From Toxorhynchites rutilus septentrionalis (taxonomy: Eukaryota > Arthropoda > Insecta > Diptera > Culicidae), in NCBI RefSeq assembly GCF_029784135.1, contig NC_073746.1:92578564-92642563 (forward strand): 64,000 nucleotides of DNA. The letters run 5' to 3'. Under the pieces are notes generated by a model. The model had not been told where the DNA came from. It made no database searches and saw nothing but the letters and a program-made list of their open reading frames with translations. Within the stretch, counting starts at the first letter, position 1; every line of letters starts with the position of its first letter. Shown piece by piece: positions 43,870 through 55,695 of the stretch. Position numbers and translations under genes: made by a program.

Positions 43870-45110
43870 GGCATATGATAAAACAATTGACTGTGGATAA
43901 TGGAAATCCGATGTGACCGATGTGCCATGCTTATTTAAGCCTTATCATTGTCCTAGATTAATTAAGGAAGGGATGTGATAACTATTACCTGCTACTTGCC
44001 TAATTATTTTCTAGCTTTTAGTACATTAAACCGTTCAACTTAAAAAGTTTTTTTTTACTTTTTTATTTTCTAGTTTTTAGTACATTATCTGTATGATTAG
44101 TATACTTCTCTACAATAAAACCATTAAACCCTTTTTTTATTTTCATTTCTTACCTAGTTTTCTTCGGAACATTTTGATGATGTACTATATTCAATTAGTC
44201 AAATCATTCCATTCGATACCGATATTGTGGCGATTACAAACAACTACAAACACCTACATACACCTTTTTGAATTTATGTTGTTTATAATGTAGTGTGTTC
44301 TCCAAGTCAAGCCACTCAGTCTTTTTCTATCGGCGGCCAAATTGGATTTTTCAAGATCATGGAATACACAGTATTATAATGACAGCAGAGATAAAGGTTT
44401 ATTCCAAACTCCAGATCAATAAATCAAAAGGAACGGGGTCAATTTTTTATTAATGTGGGACAACCCTACAGACATATAAACATACATACAAACAGGTCAA
44501 GTTGAATGAAACCGCTTAAAAAAGTAATTGGCTATTTTGTTACAGCGGACATCTTGGATTTGAATTTTCCTAAATAGCTGTGATCGACTGGTCAAGCCCC
44601 TTCACTTGAAACACATTTTGCTGTGGTTTGTTTTGAGAAGATATGTAATCCGCCATTTTGTGGTGACAGCCATCTTGGATTTGCATTTTTTATAAATAAC
44701 TGTGTTTTACTAGTCAAGCCCTTTCATTTGACACCCATATTTATTGGGTTTTGGAAAAAAATATATCGCCATTTTATTGTTGCGGCCATTTTGGATTTGC
44801 ATTTCTCATGTATAACTGTGTTCTACTAGTCAAGTCCTTTTATTTGATACCCATATTGATGGGGTTTTGAGAAAATATGTGATCCGCCATTTTGTAGCGG
44901 CCGCCATCTTGGCTTTTATAATCATGAAATACGCAGTTTTGTAATGACTGCAGAGATAAAGGTGTGTTCCAAATTTCAGATCAATCGGTCAACAGGAAGG
45001 TGTTCAAATTTCTATTAATGTGGTACAACGCTACAGACAAACATGTAACAAACATACAAACATACAAATCACAGGGCAAACAAAATAAAACCGTTTAAAA
45101 ACAGATTCGC
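43870..45110 (+). repeat. Minisatellite-bearing dispersed element, copy 1
   Basis: Shares its order of blocks with 52842-54360: a hairpin-arm sequence (TAGATTAATTAAGGAAGG... GCTACTTGCCTAATT), an AT-rich part, then about 3-4 tandem units of roughly 120 bp (GCCATCTTGGATTTGCATTT, TAACTGTGTTCTACTAGTCAAG, GGGGTTTTGAGAAAATATGT), then an end with AACATACAAACATACAAAT. No coding sequence. 43560-43870 before it is unassigned. Confidence 0.75.
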
Positions 45111-45146
45111 TATACGAAAACTGATTTTTTTGGAGAAAGACTTTCA

Positions 45147-45269
45147 GCAGATGCGGATGCATTGGAAGACTTTGAACTACCAAATAGTGATTCTCACGAT
45201 CTCACTGAAGGATTCGAAGAGGAAAGAATCTGCCAGAAATTGTCAAGAAGGTGTTGGCGAATGAAATAG
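45147..45269 (+). CDS. Very uncertain exon-like frame
   Basis: After an acceptor-like GACTTTCAG the frame reads ADADALEDFELPNSDSHDL, then TEGFEEERICQ and ends TAG. The composition resembles coding sequence but there is no family match, and the piece directly follows a dispersed repeat. Listed only because nothing else explains it. Confidence 0.15.
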   Translation, partial: ADADALEDFELPNSDSHDLTEGFEEERICQKLSRRCWRMK

Positions 45270-45371
45270 ATAACAATCACGAATCATTTTCGATCGAATT
45301 TTTCACGCGAAAAATACCATATGCAAAATTTTATCATAATAAATTTTATAAATTAAAAGTTTGAATGTGAT

Positions 45372-45766
45372 TTATTTAGGAATAAGACTACGATGCCGAA
45401 GGCATGTCTGGGGTTCCCTGGGGTAGACGACATGAAATTCATACTGCTCTTCGATCACACCAGCGCGATGTGCATACTTTTCGGCGCAGTGCTCCGTACA
45501 GGGGTAGCACTTCGGCGGAGCACACTGCTGTAATGAAAGGGTTAATAACCCAAAAATGATCAATATCAACTGTCTCCGCTGGGATGGAACGTAGACACGA
45601 TATTCTAGGGTAAATCTCTGGTTGACGACAAAATCGCTCGCGTTTTATCGATCAGCCACGACAACACATAGTTTGTTCGGTCTAACCGATGAAATTTCGA
45701 GGAGTATATCGCCAGTATCTTTTATGATATGAATAATATCAAGCACCTTTCCGTTTGGATAAGGCC
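45372..45766 (-). pseudogene. Unknown gene fragment, probable two exons
   Basis: The minus strand has an ATTTCTTTTCAG acceptor with the exon starting at 45766. It reads PYPNGKVLDIIHIIKDTGDI then LLEISSVRPNKLCVVVADR, a TAA, and in the same frame NASDFVVNQRFTLEYRVYV. A second acceptor-like CTTTCATTACAG precedes QCAPPKCYPCTEHCAEKYAH and a tail with EEQYEFHVVYPREPQTCLRH, ending TAA at 45372. The second part is GC-rich with five Cys and one more near the end, like a small secreted or metal-binding segment, though no family is recognised. The whole stretch is one frame broken by a single stop, so it is more likely a decayed gene than noise. Confidence 0.4.
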
Positions 45767-46475
45767 TGAAAAGAAATGAATTTGTGTGTCGCACACCACT
45801 ACATACAGGAGATGTAGGTTGGTGCATGCATGTATGTGAATGCATGTGAATTATGGACACTGTTGGAAACAGTTATTTCAATGACTCAGGAAACAAATAT
45901 CCACTTTTGCCTTATTTTTTATATCACTTTCTTTCACTGGTGAAAATTTCGTCAATTAAATGTCACTATAACACCCATCCATGTCAAACCGGTATGGTGG
46001 CTCTCAGATTTTCGTGAAAATTGTTAATTTTGTTTCTTATCGCAAAATTTTAGACCCGTATTTTTTCATTTTTTCATTGGAGTACCCGTTTTCATTAGGG
46101 TGGTCCGAAAAATATTTTTTTTTTATTTGTTTCATTTGTTCAGAACTCAAAAAACGTCCAAAAATCATGCATCCACACTAGCATACCTTCTAGTCGATTT
46201 CACTCTCAATTGGTTGACGTTGAATTTTTATGTTCCGATTCTCACACACGCAATGATATTCAATTCTCATGACTCAAATTCCAAGGCGAAAATGAAGACG
46301 CAATGAAAAATGAATTTCATAGCACGTTCACGTAGATGTTTATTCCACTTGTTTTCATTGATATTATTGTCTCATCTTTATCGAGAATTGCTTAAGCAGT
46401 AGGTTGTCAATACAAGGTAGGGTGAAATTCGCTGTGTTTGAATGTTGTGAACTCGAATATTTTCGGCACCGCTAT

Positions 46476-48357
46476 GGGCTGTCCACATACCACGTGGACA
46501 ACTTTGAGGGGGGTAGGGGTTACGAAAATGTCCACGCTTGTCCACGGTGAGGGAGGAGGGGGTATAGATTACATCCACGTGGACACTAACAAATATTTTG
46601 AAAAAAAATATATATCTGTTTTCAATAATATATGAAAAATATTCTGCATTTCCAGGAAATTTATCCGTATCTATGAATCTCATAGTACAGTTCTATATTT
46701 CTTCATATATCTGAAACTCTTTGCTGAAATTTTTGTTCTGAGAGTATTGCACATGAATAACATTAAAAGTACGCGGCATTGCTTTCGAGGTTTCAATTCA
46801 GCTTCCGATGTTAATGTAAAAATGTTTTTGAAGAACTCAAACAACAAATTCATTCACGGGGACCGTATTTTTCGAAAAGTCTCCCTAGCAGCGATGCTCT
46901 TCTTCGTTGAATTGTAATATTTTCTGGAATATGCCTCTAGTTATTGGGTTGTCCAGCAAGTTCGTGTGCGCAACTGATGATAATCGAATCGAGACACTGA
47001 TGAAGAATAATTCTCGGTACACGACACATAAATTAGCAGGTTCCTTACAAGTATCTATGTCCTTGAGCACCTGCTGAAGCTTGTTTACGTAAAACGCTAC
47101 AATGTATGAGTTACACTTTTTGAACGAAAACATTAAATGGATCACATCTCCATCAACAACTCCATTTACAAATGCGAAGAAAAATATTATCATTTATAAC
47201 AATGTTGAGCGAAAAAAAAAATCTTTGAGATGAGCGAAGTGAACCATCATTAGATATCTCCAAAGCCGGTCTTCACCCGCAGAGGGTCATTCTTTGTATC
47301 TAGTGGAACAGTAGAGAAATTCTGCATTATGAGCTTCTAACAAACAATCAATCGGTAAATTCAGACAAGTACTATTCCCAGCAAATCTAATCAAAATCGG
47401 CAATCTAGAATGAACGTTCAGATTTATCCAAGGTGCCCTCTTCTAGAATAATGCCAAACCTCATGTTTCTTTGACATTCCGTCAAAAATTCTTAGAGTTT
47501 GGCTAGGCTGGATAGTCCCCCCCCCCTATCATTAGATAGTGCGTCTTCTGATTATCACTTGTTCAGGCCGTTAAAAAAAGAATATTAAAGGGACCCATTT
47601 TTAAAGCCCAGACGAGGAAAGATTTTGAAATAGTAAACTGGTCTTAATGGGATGATGAATTTGGGGATCAGCTAAGTGAACGGCATCAGATATTAGGCAC
47701 TGACTTACATCTATTACATTGACCAGCAATTTTGGAGTTGAACTTGCGAAAACTACATAACACAACACAACATGTTTATATCCTCAAAGGCATGATAATA
47801 TCCATATCGATTTTTATACACCTGCTGTCTTGTTTCGAGAATCAGATTTTATTCAATGATTTCCAATAATTGAGTTCCATTAACGAAGCGCTTGATTTTC
47901 TTGAAAACTCAAACAGTTCAGCCAGCTTGCGTCGGTTTATGATAGAAAATGTTCGAGGTTAGATTCACATGTGATGTTTTGCTATAACGTGCATATAATG
48001 TGTTTTAATGTGATCACAACGTAAATGGAATTTAGAAGAAAACAAACATAAAAATAACAAAAAACATCAATGGTTGTTGTTCTCCAAAGTTGTTCAACGA
48101 ATTGAAAAGAAACCGCTACTATTGATTGAGTTTACATTTTCATAATGTAAAAACATAGGATAAAGAATACAAACAAGCATAACATTGAATTTAGGTGCAA
48201 TTCAACAATTTTTACGATTATTTTTTTCCAAGCAAAGGAGAAATGTCCACGTGGACAACAGAGGGAGGGGTATAGAAAATGTCCATGCTTGTTCACGGAG
48301 GGTGAGGGGGGTGTCCGAAATCGTACATTTTCTGTCCACGTGGTATGTGGAAAGCCC
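46476..48357. mobile_element. DNA element with compound CCACGTGG inverted ends
   Basis: The left end GGGCTGTCCACATACCACGT and the reverse complement of the right end GGGCTTTCCACATACCACGT match. The similarity continues for about 110 bp inward, each side holding two CCACGTGG palindromes with GGGGGTAGGGGTT and TCCACGCTTGTCCACGG blocks between them. The interior has a minus-strand frame at 46885-47193 (FSFKKCNSYIVAFYVNKLQQVLKDI) that could be a transposase remnant but matches no family I know. No clear target duplication was found. A truncated relative lies at 22230-22289. Confidence 0.6.
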
Positions 48358-48369
48358 TCAAGAGGGAGC

Positions 48370-49115
48370 TATATTTTTTGTATTATTTTTTGAAACTGAG
48401 TTTTTTTTTACATAACATATCCAAAAATCAGAGAGTCATTTTTTTCGTTTTTGAATTATGATTTTTCAAAGTTACCCGATGGTCCGATAACATAATTTTT
48501 TACCATTTTTATCCAAAACTGACTTTTTTCAACTACTGGACCGATTCTTCTGATGATCGGCACATCAAATTGAAGCCAATGAGCAAGCCTTCTGCGAAAA
48601 AGTATCACACTTTCAAAGAAATTGTATTTACTTTTCGTAATTATCGATTGTATAAGTTTTTTATAGTTTACTCGGTTAAAGATAGAGGGCGCTATATGTT
48701 TTAATATTTTTTTCTTGAAAGCTGATAACATGTCCAAAAATCAGAGAGGTTTATTTTTTCGTTTTTGAGTTATTATTTTTCAAATTTCAGTCTTTCATTC
48801 TTCGTTCAATATTTCTATGCGCTCAGGCTAGTTCTATGTGACAAGAACCACTATTATATTGCCACTATTATATTATCAATTTGATCAATTTTATATGATA
48901 TTTGATTGATTTTCTAGTAGTAGATTTTCTGAAAAAAAATTCATTTCATTTTTGTATATAACGCGAAACATTATTTTTCGGACCATCGGTTAATTTTCAA
49001 AAATCATCAGTAAAGAACAAAATATAACCCCTCTATTATTTTTAGACTTGTTATGTAAAAAACCTCAGCTTCCAAGAAAAAATATAAAAACATATAGCGC
49101 CCTCTAGTTCAAAGC
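48370..49115. repeat. Three copies of a repeat, two direct and one inverted
   Basis: CATATCCAAAAATCAGAGAG with GTTACCCGATGGTCCG (48415-48490) and CATGTCCAAAAATCAGAGAG (48728-48790) are direct copies; 48970-49110 is inverted, with CGGACCATCGGTTAA and ATAGCGCCCTCTAG. AGAGGGCGCTATATG occurs at 48685 and, inverted, at 49095. A fragment (AATATAGCACCCTCCAG) is at about 32750. Confidence 0.65.
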
Positions 49116-49194
49116 CATGAAATCAACAAAAAACAAATACAATCAATAATCACTAATGCAAAATACAAATTTTTAGCGAGTATGTTTTTTGCTA

Positions 49195-49513
49195 AACGGT
49201 TTTATTAAACGGTTTATTCAGCTTGCCCTGTAATTCGTATGTTTGTAACATGTTTGTCTGTAGTGCTTTACCACATTAATAGAAATTTGACCCCCCTCCT
49301 GTTGACCGATTGATCTGAAATTTGGAACACAATTTTATCTCTGCAGTCATCATAAAACTGCGTATTTCATGATTTAAAAAATTCAAGATGGCGGCCACTA
49401 GTAAATGGCGAATTACATATTTTCTCAAAACCCCATCAAATCAAATGGGGTTTTGAGAAAATTTTCAAGTCAAGTCTTTATATTTGATAGGTATCAAATA
49501 TAAAGACTTGACT
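49195..49513 (-). repeat. Minisatellite-bearing element, copy 3, 3' end
   Basis: Inverted fragment of the element at 43870 and 52842: AAACGGTTTTATT, GTATGTTTGTAACATGTTTG, TTGACCGATTGATCTGAAAT and ATGGCGGCCA blocks. Just past one unit the strand orientation flips, creating two perfect palindromes. Confidence 0.75.
49420..49513. repeat. Two perfect palindromes in succession
   Basis: 49420-49436 and 49445-49461 are 17-bp perfect inverted arms with an 8-bp spacer (TTTTCTCAAAACCCCAT). 49468-49489 and 49492-49513 are 22-bp perfect arms with a 2-bp spacer (GG). Both consist of minisatellite unit sequence first in minus then in plus orientation. Confidence 0.95.
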
Positions 49514-49542
49514 ATTAGAACACAGTTTTTTTTCCATTTCTT

Positions 49543-49670
49543 TATTTATTAGGCTCCTTGGCATTTTTACTGTAACAGAGCCGGGTTTTAATCATGTACA
49601 TGTACATATGATTATGTTTATATAAATTGTAAATTACACAGTAGTAGTAATTAGGTTTTCTGTTCCATTA
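49543..49670 (-). mobile_element. Non-LTR retrotransposon 3' end fragment
   Basis: On the minus strand: ATGATTAAAACCCGGCTCTG, GCCAAGGAGCC, then TAATAAATAAAG tail. It is related to 11740-11845. Confidence 0.55.
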
Positions 49671-52600
49671 CATTATGAACCACTTTATCGGTTTAGCATG
49701 GAATGGCTGCATATATAGTTTGGAATTTTTTAAATTATTTAATGAAAGCAACATGATCGCCTTCTGTAGCGTACTTTTTAATGTAGCGCCAGTTTGAGGG
49801 AACAGAGCCCACAAAAATGCTATAACTCTGTCATTGTTGAAATTCGAACATATGCGTAGAAGGATTTTTTTCATCAAATATGATCGTTTATCACCTACCG
49901 AATGAATCTGTTTTTTTTATATGAGAAAGGTATGTTATGAATTCAAGAGGATGAATCAAAAATTAAATTCTTCTCTTATATTCCAAAAACGGAAATATTT
50001 GCATAAAAAACAAATAAAAAATATTCGTATTCGATAGGATTGGAAATAAATCCGAAACTGTATATACTCGAGTCCGCTCTGTATTGCTATTGTGTATTCT
50101 CAGGCGTTATTGGTATGTATATAAAGAAAAAGATAATTGAATGAAAAAACTCCAGAATTTTTTTTTCTTTAACTACATTTAGTTTTTATAGTCATTTCAT
50201 TCAGCCAACTCATTGATCATCATCTCGGTCAGTCCGTATGCGCGAGTATAAGAGGGTTCAATGACCAATGTCTCTACACCCACAACGTTTCACGAAAATC
50301 TGAGATTGTGCTACTACTATTCGTATCCTTTTCTGGGTGGAAGGAAGAATCTTCAGTATAAGTAATGTCTGAAAAATCACGGTCAAAAATCACGGAAAAA
50401 TCACGGTCAAATCACGGTGCTTCAAAACAGCGAACTTTACACCATCCAACATGGTGGAACATGTAGTCCACTCTGACTGTATACTCTGATCGGATTTCTT
50501 CAATTATTCAAGATGGATTTATGATGTATCGTATGCTGTTTATAACACTTATCAAATCTGATAACAGTAATGTGTAGTTGACAAATGTCTAGATCTATAG
50601 CTATTATGGTTTCATTTTTTTTTTCGAATGTGTGCATTAAACCGCTTAGACATAACGCTGACCATTACGCCATACAATAACATACAATTCGACAAGCATA
50701 AACAAACGGCTCAAAAGCAGCGAAATTTCTACCAAGCCCATCATGAAACTTTCTCAGCCCCACCACGAACAAGAAAAGAACAGAAAAAATTCTTCTGCTG
50801 CTACCATATTACCACACAGTGCGGAACGATGCCAATGGCAATGGTTTCTGTCGAAGGACAGGACGAAGACAAAGCAACAGAAAGAAAACCCACCAAGAAT
50901 GACATAAATCAAATAATCAGTATACCTTTTCACAAAGTTTAAACTCACATAACTCATACACGGGGCCCATGTTTTCATGTTTGTTAACTCCCTCCGACCG
51001 GAGAAAGGATCGGCGGGGCTTTGCGTGAAGCGGGAAACAATTCGAAGGTAGAATTGAAAAATTGTCCTCATCAGCGGGAATCGGAGTGAAGAACCCGTGG
51101 CCCATGGTGGAATCGCATAATGTATTTCATGTGGTCGAGCAGTCGGGCTAGAGGGAGGGAGCGGTAGAAATTAATGGACAAGGTGCGGAAAATGTTGGAA
51201 AAATTAAGATTTCAGCCGTTAGTTGTGTGCCTGATAGACGTGGAGAGAGAAAAAAAAGCTTGTTGATGCGTTTTGCTTGTTTGGTTTTTCTGGAAGTTGG
51301 TATCAATTTTAGCCGTCTTAATCTGTTTTTGGAGTTTAGAAAATAGAGACGTAATCATTAGTGATTAATTTGAAAATGGAAACCAGGCGGTCCGCTGGAA
51401 CTTCGCTTCTTCATATTCGAAGTCGTTTTCGGTATAATACATCCATAAGCTGAAACAGTGGCGATAAAATCAACGATAATTAATAACTCTTTTCTGTTAT
51501 TATTGAAACTAGAAATAATGTGTTGTTTCCCACACACAAGTATGGCGTGTTTTTTTTAGTGGACTGTCGTTTGGGGCAGCTTCGAATGGAGAATGATGGT
51601 TGAATTCAACATTCATTAGACAACTCAATTACACTGATACTGTGAGTAAATGGAGAGTACCGAACGTATTTGCGAATTAAAATGATCTTCGTTGTGGGAA
51701 ATAAAATGTTCTTGGATACGTCATCTCCCGACATATGCGAAACCATTGCCTAATGCTACTTCGAATCTTAATACAAAATTAGTTTTCCGCTCACCTCCCA
51801 GTTGTTATTCGGATCGAGCAGATGTACCGGCTCCAACCGATAAATGTCGTTCCCATGTGTCGGAAGTGTCACCCCGCCATTTTGGGAGAGACCCGAATGC
51901 AACGAGAGGGGAGGTGGTGTAGTGATGGGGATTGTTTGGGTACGATGGGGACTTTATTGTAGAAATTCAGGATAAATTATTTTGATTACCATTGTACCTG
52001 ATGTATCCGACACTCACTCATTCGTTTCAACCGGTAGTACCTGGAAATGGCACAGCATATCCCAACCGTTGGAGAGATGCAGGTGAGAGAGAGAGAGAAA
52101 GAGAGAGAGAGACGACGATACATCTGCATCGTCATCTGTCGCATTGTGGTCTCGTCTTCCGGCAGGCGGCAGAGGAGAGAAAGAACAAATGTGACAGATT
52201 GCAACACGTATAAAATTAAACATTTCGAATGAAATGAATCAGAGAAGGTTCTCGGAGTGTGTTCAATTCGGAATGAAATCAAATTAGCATACGACTCACA
52301 ATTGCACACACACAGCGCCGAGAGTCACCCCCGGCGACCGGAAGTGGAGCACGAATTTATTTTATATATTTATTTCATCTCTCGAACGTTTTAAAGAGTA
52401 ACACGACATTATTTCCAATCCCCCATTTTCCGATCTTATTATCCTTGTCAGCGATCCAAATTTATAACAACTTAATCCTATTTAAGCGATACGAGCAGGT
52501 GGCTGGCGTGGAGTTGGAGTGAATAGGCGAACGGATCAGGCCCGGAATGATGAAAACAATGTCGCACCTTTATTCAAATTGGGATTGACACATGTCCCTT

Positions 52601-52841
52601 CTACTCATCAAAGTATCGCGAAAATGTTGTCAAGTTTTGGCAGCCATTTGGGGATCCAGACAGAAGGGCCAGGTTATCCGCCCTATTTAGTTGTATGTGA
52701 TAACCTTGGAGATTCGCAAAAACTTGTGAGCCGGGTTGAGGTTTATACTATAATTTGTTCCTATAAAATAATAGAATATATAATCGAAGGACTGGTAATT
52801 GTAATCTTGTATGTAAATGAAAAAAGGAAGAAAAAACTTTT
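49671..52841. other. Repeat fragments then low-repeat block
   Basis: 49760-49990 is the counterpart of 12110-12350. CGCGAGTATAAGAGGGTTCA near 50240 is a degraded TTAA-element end. 50600-52600 is comparatively complex and repeat-poor, with short frames at 50628-50942, 51692-51922 and 51986-52309 that show no domain. No gene is called. Confidence 0.4.
52085..52113. repeat. (GA)n microsatellite
   Basis: GA run with two interruptions. It produces arginine/glutamate and serine/leucine frames on the two strands that are not genes. Confidence 0.9.
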
Positions 52842-54360
52842 TAAGTTGACCGGTTTAATATACTAAAAACTAGAAAATAATTAGGCAAGTAGCAGTTAGT
52901 AGTTATCACATCCCTTCCTTCATCAATCTAGGGCAATGATGAGAGTAAAATAAAAACGTGGGCATATGTTGAAACAACTAACTGTGGATAATTGAAATTC
53001 GGCGTGACCCACGATTTTATTTTAGTCTCACCATTGCTCTAGATTAATGAAGGAAGAAATGTGACAAATACTAACTGCTACTTGCCTAATTTTATCTAGC
53101 TTTTAGTATATTAAACCGTTTAACTTGAAAAGTTTTTTTTTACTTTTTTTATTTTCTTGTTTTTAATACATTATCTGTATGATTATGTACTGATTATGTA
53201 TAGAGAAGTATACCTACAATAAAACAATTCATTTTTTTACATTTTTATTTCTTACCTAATTTTTTTCGGAATATTTTGATGACGTACTATATTCTATTAG
53301 TAAAATCATTTCATTCGATTCCGATATTGAGGGGATTACAAAAAAATACATATACCTTTTTGAATTTAAGTTGTTCACAATGTAGTGTGTCCTCAAAGTC
53401 AAGCCATTCAGTCATTTTTTATCGGCGGCCAAATTGGATTTTTCAAGATAATGGAATACACAGTATTATAATTACAGTAGAGATAAAGGTTTGTTCCAAA
53501 TTTCAGATCAACAAATCAAAAGGAACGGGGTCAAATTTTTATTAATGTGTGACAACCCTAAAGACATACAAACATACATACAAAAAGGTTAAGTTGAATG
53601 AAACCGTTTGAAAAAGTAATTGGCTCTTTTGTTACAGTGGCCATCTTGGATTTGAATTTTCCTAAATAGCTGTGATCGACTGGTCAAGCCCCTTCACTTG
53701 ATACCCATTTTGATGGGGTTTATTTTGAGAAAATATGTATTCCGCCATTTTGTGATGGCAGCCATCTTGTATTTGCATTTTTTTATAAATAACTGTGTTC
53801 TACTAGTCAAGCCCTTTCATTTGATACCCATATTGATTGGGTTTTGAGAAAATACGTAATCTGCCATTTTGTTGTGGCGGCCATTTTGGATTTGCATTTC
53901 TCATGTATTCTACTAGTCAATCCATGATGGGTTTTTGAGAAAATATGTAATCCAACATTTTATGGTGGTGGCCATTTGCATTTTTCATAAATAACTGTGT
54001 TTTACTAATCAATTCTTTTCATTTGATACGCATATAGATGGGGTTTTGAGAAAATACGTGATCCGCCATTTTGTGGTAGTAGGCATTTTGGATTTGCATT
54101 CCTCATGAATATATGTGTTCTAATAGTCGAGCCCTTTCATTTGATACCCATATTGGTGGGGTTTAGGGAATGTTTAGGGATGTTGATGGGGTTCTGAGAA
54201 AATATGTGACCGCTATTTTGTAGCGACCGCCATATTGGATTTTTAAAATCATGAAATACGCAGTTTTTAATGATTGCAGAGATAAAGGTGTGTTTCAAAT
54301 TTCAGATCAATCGGTCAATAGGAAGGGGTCCAAATTTCTATTGATGTGGTAAAGCGCTGA
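52842..54360 (+). repeat. Minisatellite-bearing dispersed element, copy 2
   Basis: It starts with a hairpin: 52842-52945 (GGTTTAATATACTAAAAACT, AATTAGGCAAGTAGCAGTTA, CATCCCTTCCTTCATCAATC) pairs with 53030-53135 around a loop of about 85 bp. After an AT-rich part come about 5 units of roughly 120 bp at 53640, 53761, 53878, 53970 and 54082 (GCCATCTTGGATTTG..., CAAGCCCTTTCATTTGATACCC, GGGGTTTTGAGAAAATA). It ends at the octamer satellite. No protein is encoded. Confidence 0.8.
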
Positions 54361-54365
54361 TGGGG

Positions 54366-55695
54366 CTACATACAAACATACAAACATACAAACATACAAA
54401 CATACAAACATACAAACATACAAACATACAAACATACAAACATACAAACATACAAACATACAAACATACAAACATACAAACATACAAACATACAAACATA
54501 CAAAACATACAAACATACAAACATCAAACATACAAACATTACAAACATACAAACATACAAACATACAAACATACAAACATACAAACATACAAACATACAA
54601 ACATACAAACATACAAACATACAAACATACAAACATACAAACATACAAACATACAAACATACAAACAACAACATACAAACATACAAACATACAAACATAC
54701 AAACATACAAACATACAAACATACAAACATACAAACATACAAACATACAAACATACAAACATACAAACATACAAACATACAAACATACAAACATACAAAC
54801 ATACAAACATACAAACATACAAACATACAACATACAAACATACAAACATACAAACATACAAACATACAAACATACAAACATACAAACATACAAACATACA
54901 AACATACAACATACAAACATACAAACATACAAACATACAAACATACAAACATACAAACATACAAACATACAAACATACAAACATACAAACATACAACATA
55001 CAAACATACAACATACAAACATACAAACATACAAACATACAAACATACAAACATACAAACATACAAACATACAAACCATACAAACATACAAACATACAAA
55101 CATACAAACATACAAACATACAAACATACAAACATACAAACATACAAACATACAAACATACAAACATACAAACATACAAACATACAAACATACAAACATA
55201 CAAACATACAAACATACAAACATACAAACATACAAACATACAAACATACAAACATACAAACATACAAACATACAAACATACAAACATACAAACATACAAA
55301 CATACAAACATACAAACATACAAACATACAAACATACAAACATACAAACATACAAACATACAAACATACAAACATACAAACATACAAACATACAAACATA
55401 CAAACATACAAACATACAAACATACAAACATACAAACATACAAACATACAAACATACAAACATACAAACATACAAACATACAAACATACAAACATACAAA
55501 CATACAAACATACAAACATACAAACATACAAACATACAAACATACAAACATACAAACATACAAACATACAAACATACAAACATACAAACATACAAACATA
55601 CAAACATACAAACATACAAACATACAAACATACAAACATACAAACATACAAACATACAAACATACAAACATACAAACATACAAACATACAAACAT
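54366..55695. repeat. Octanucleotide satellite (ACATACAA)n, about 1.33 kb
   Basis: About 165 units of ACATACAA, with few interruptions (AACATCAAAC, AACATTACAA, AACAACATAC, AACATACAACATAC, AAACCATAC), all in the first half; from about 55085 to the end it is essentially perfect. Because the unit length is not a multiple of three and contains no stop on either strand, all frames stay open, giving spurious 390-460-codon frames of repeated TYKHTNIQ or CMFVCLYV. Not coding. Confidence 0.97.

Noticed and set aside
46885..47193. Transposase of the element at 46476-48357
   Set aside because: Composition looks partly coding but I could not match any transposase motif, so it is mentioned only in the element entry.
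53640..54240. Second CRISPR-like pattern of about 120 bp
   Set aside because: Diverged tandem minisatellite inside a dispersed element; no spacers.
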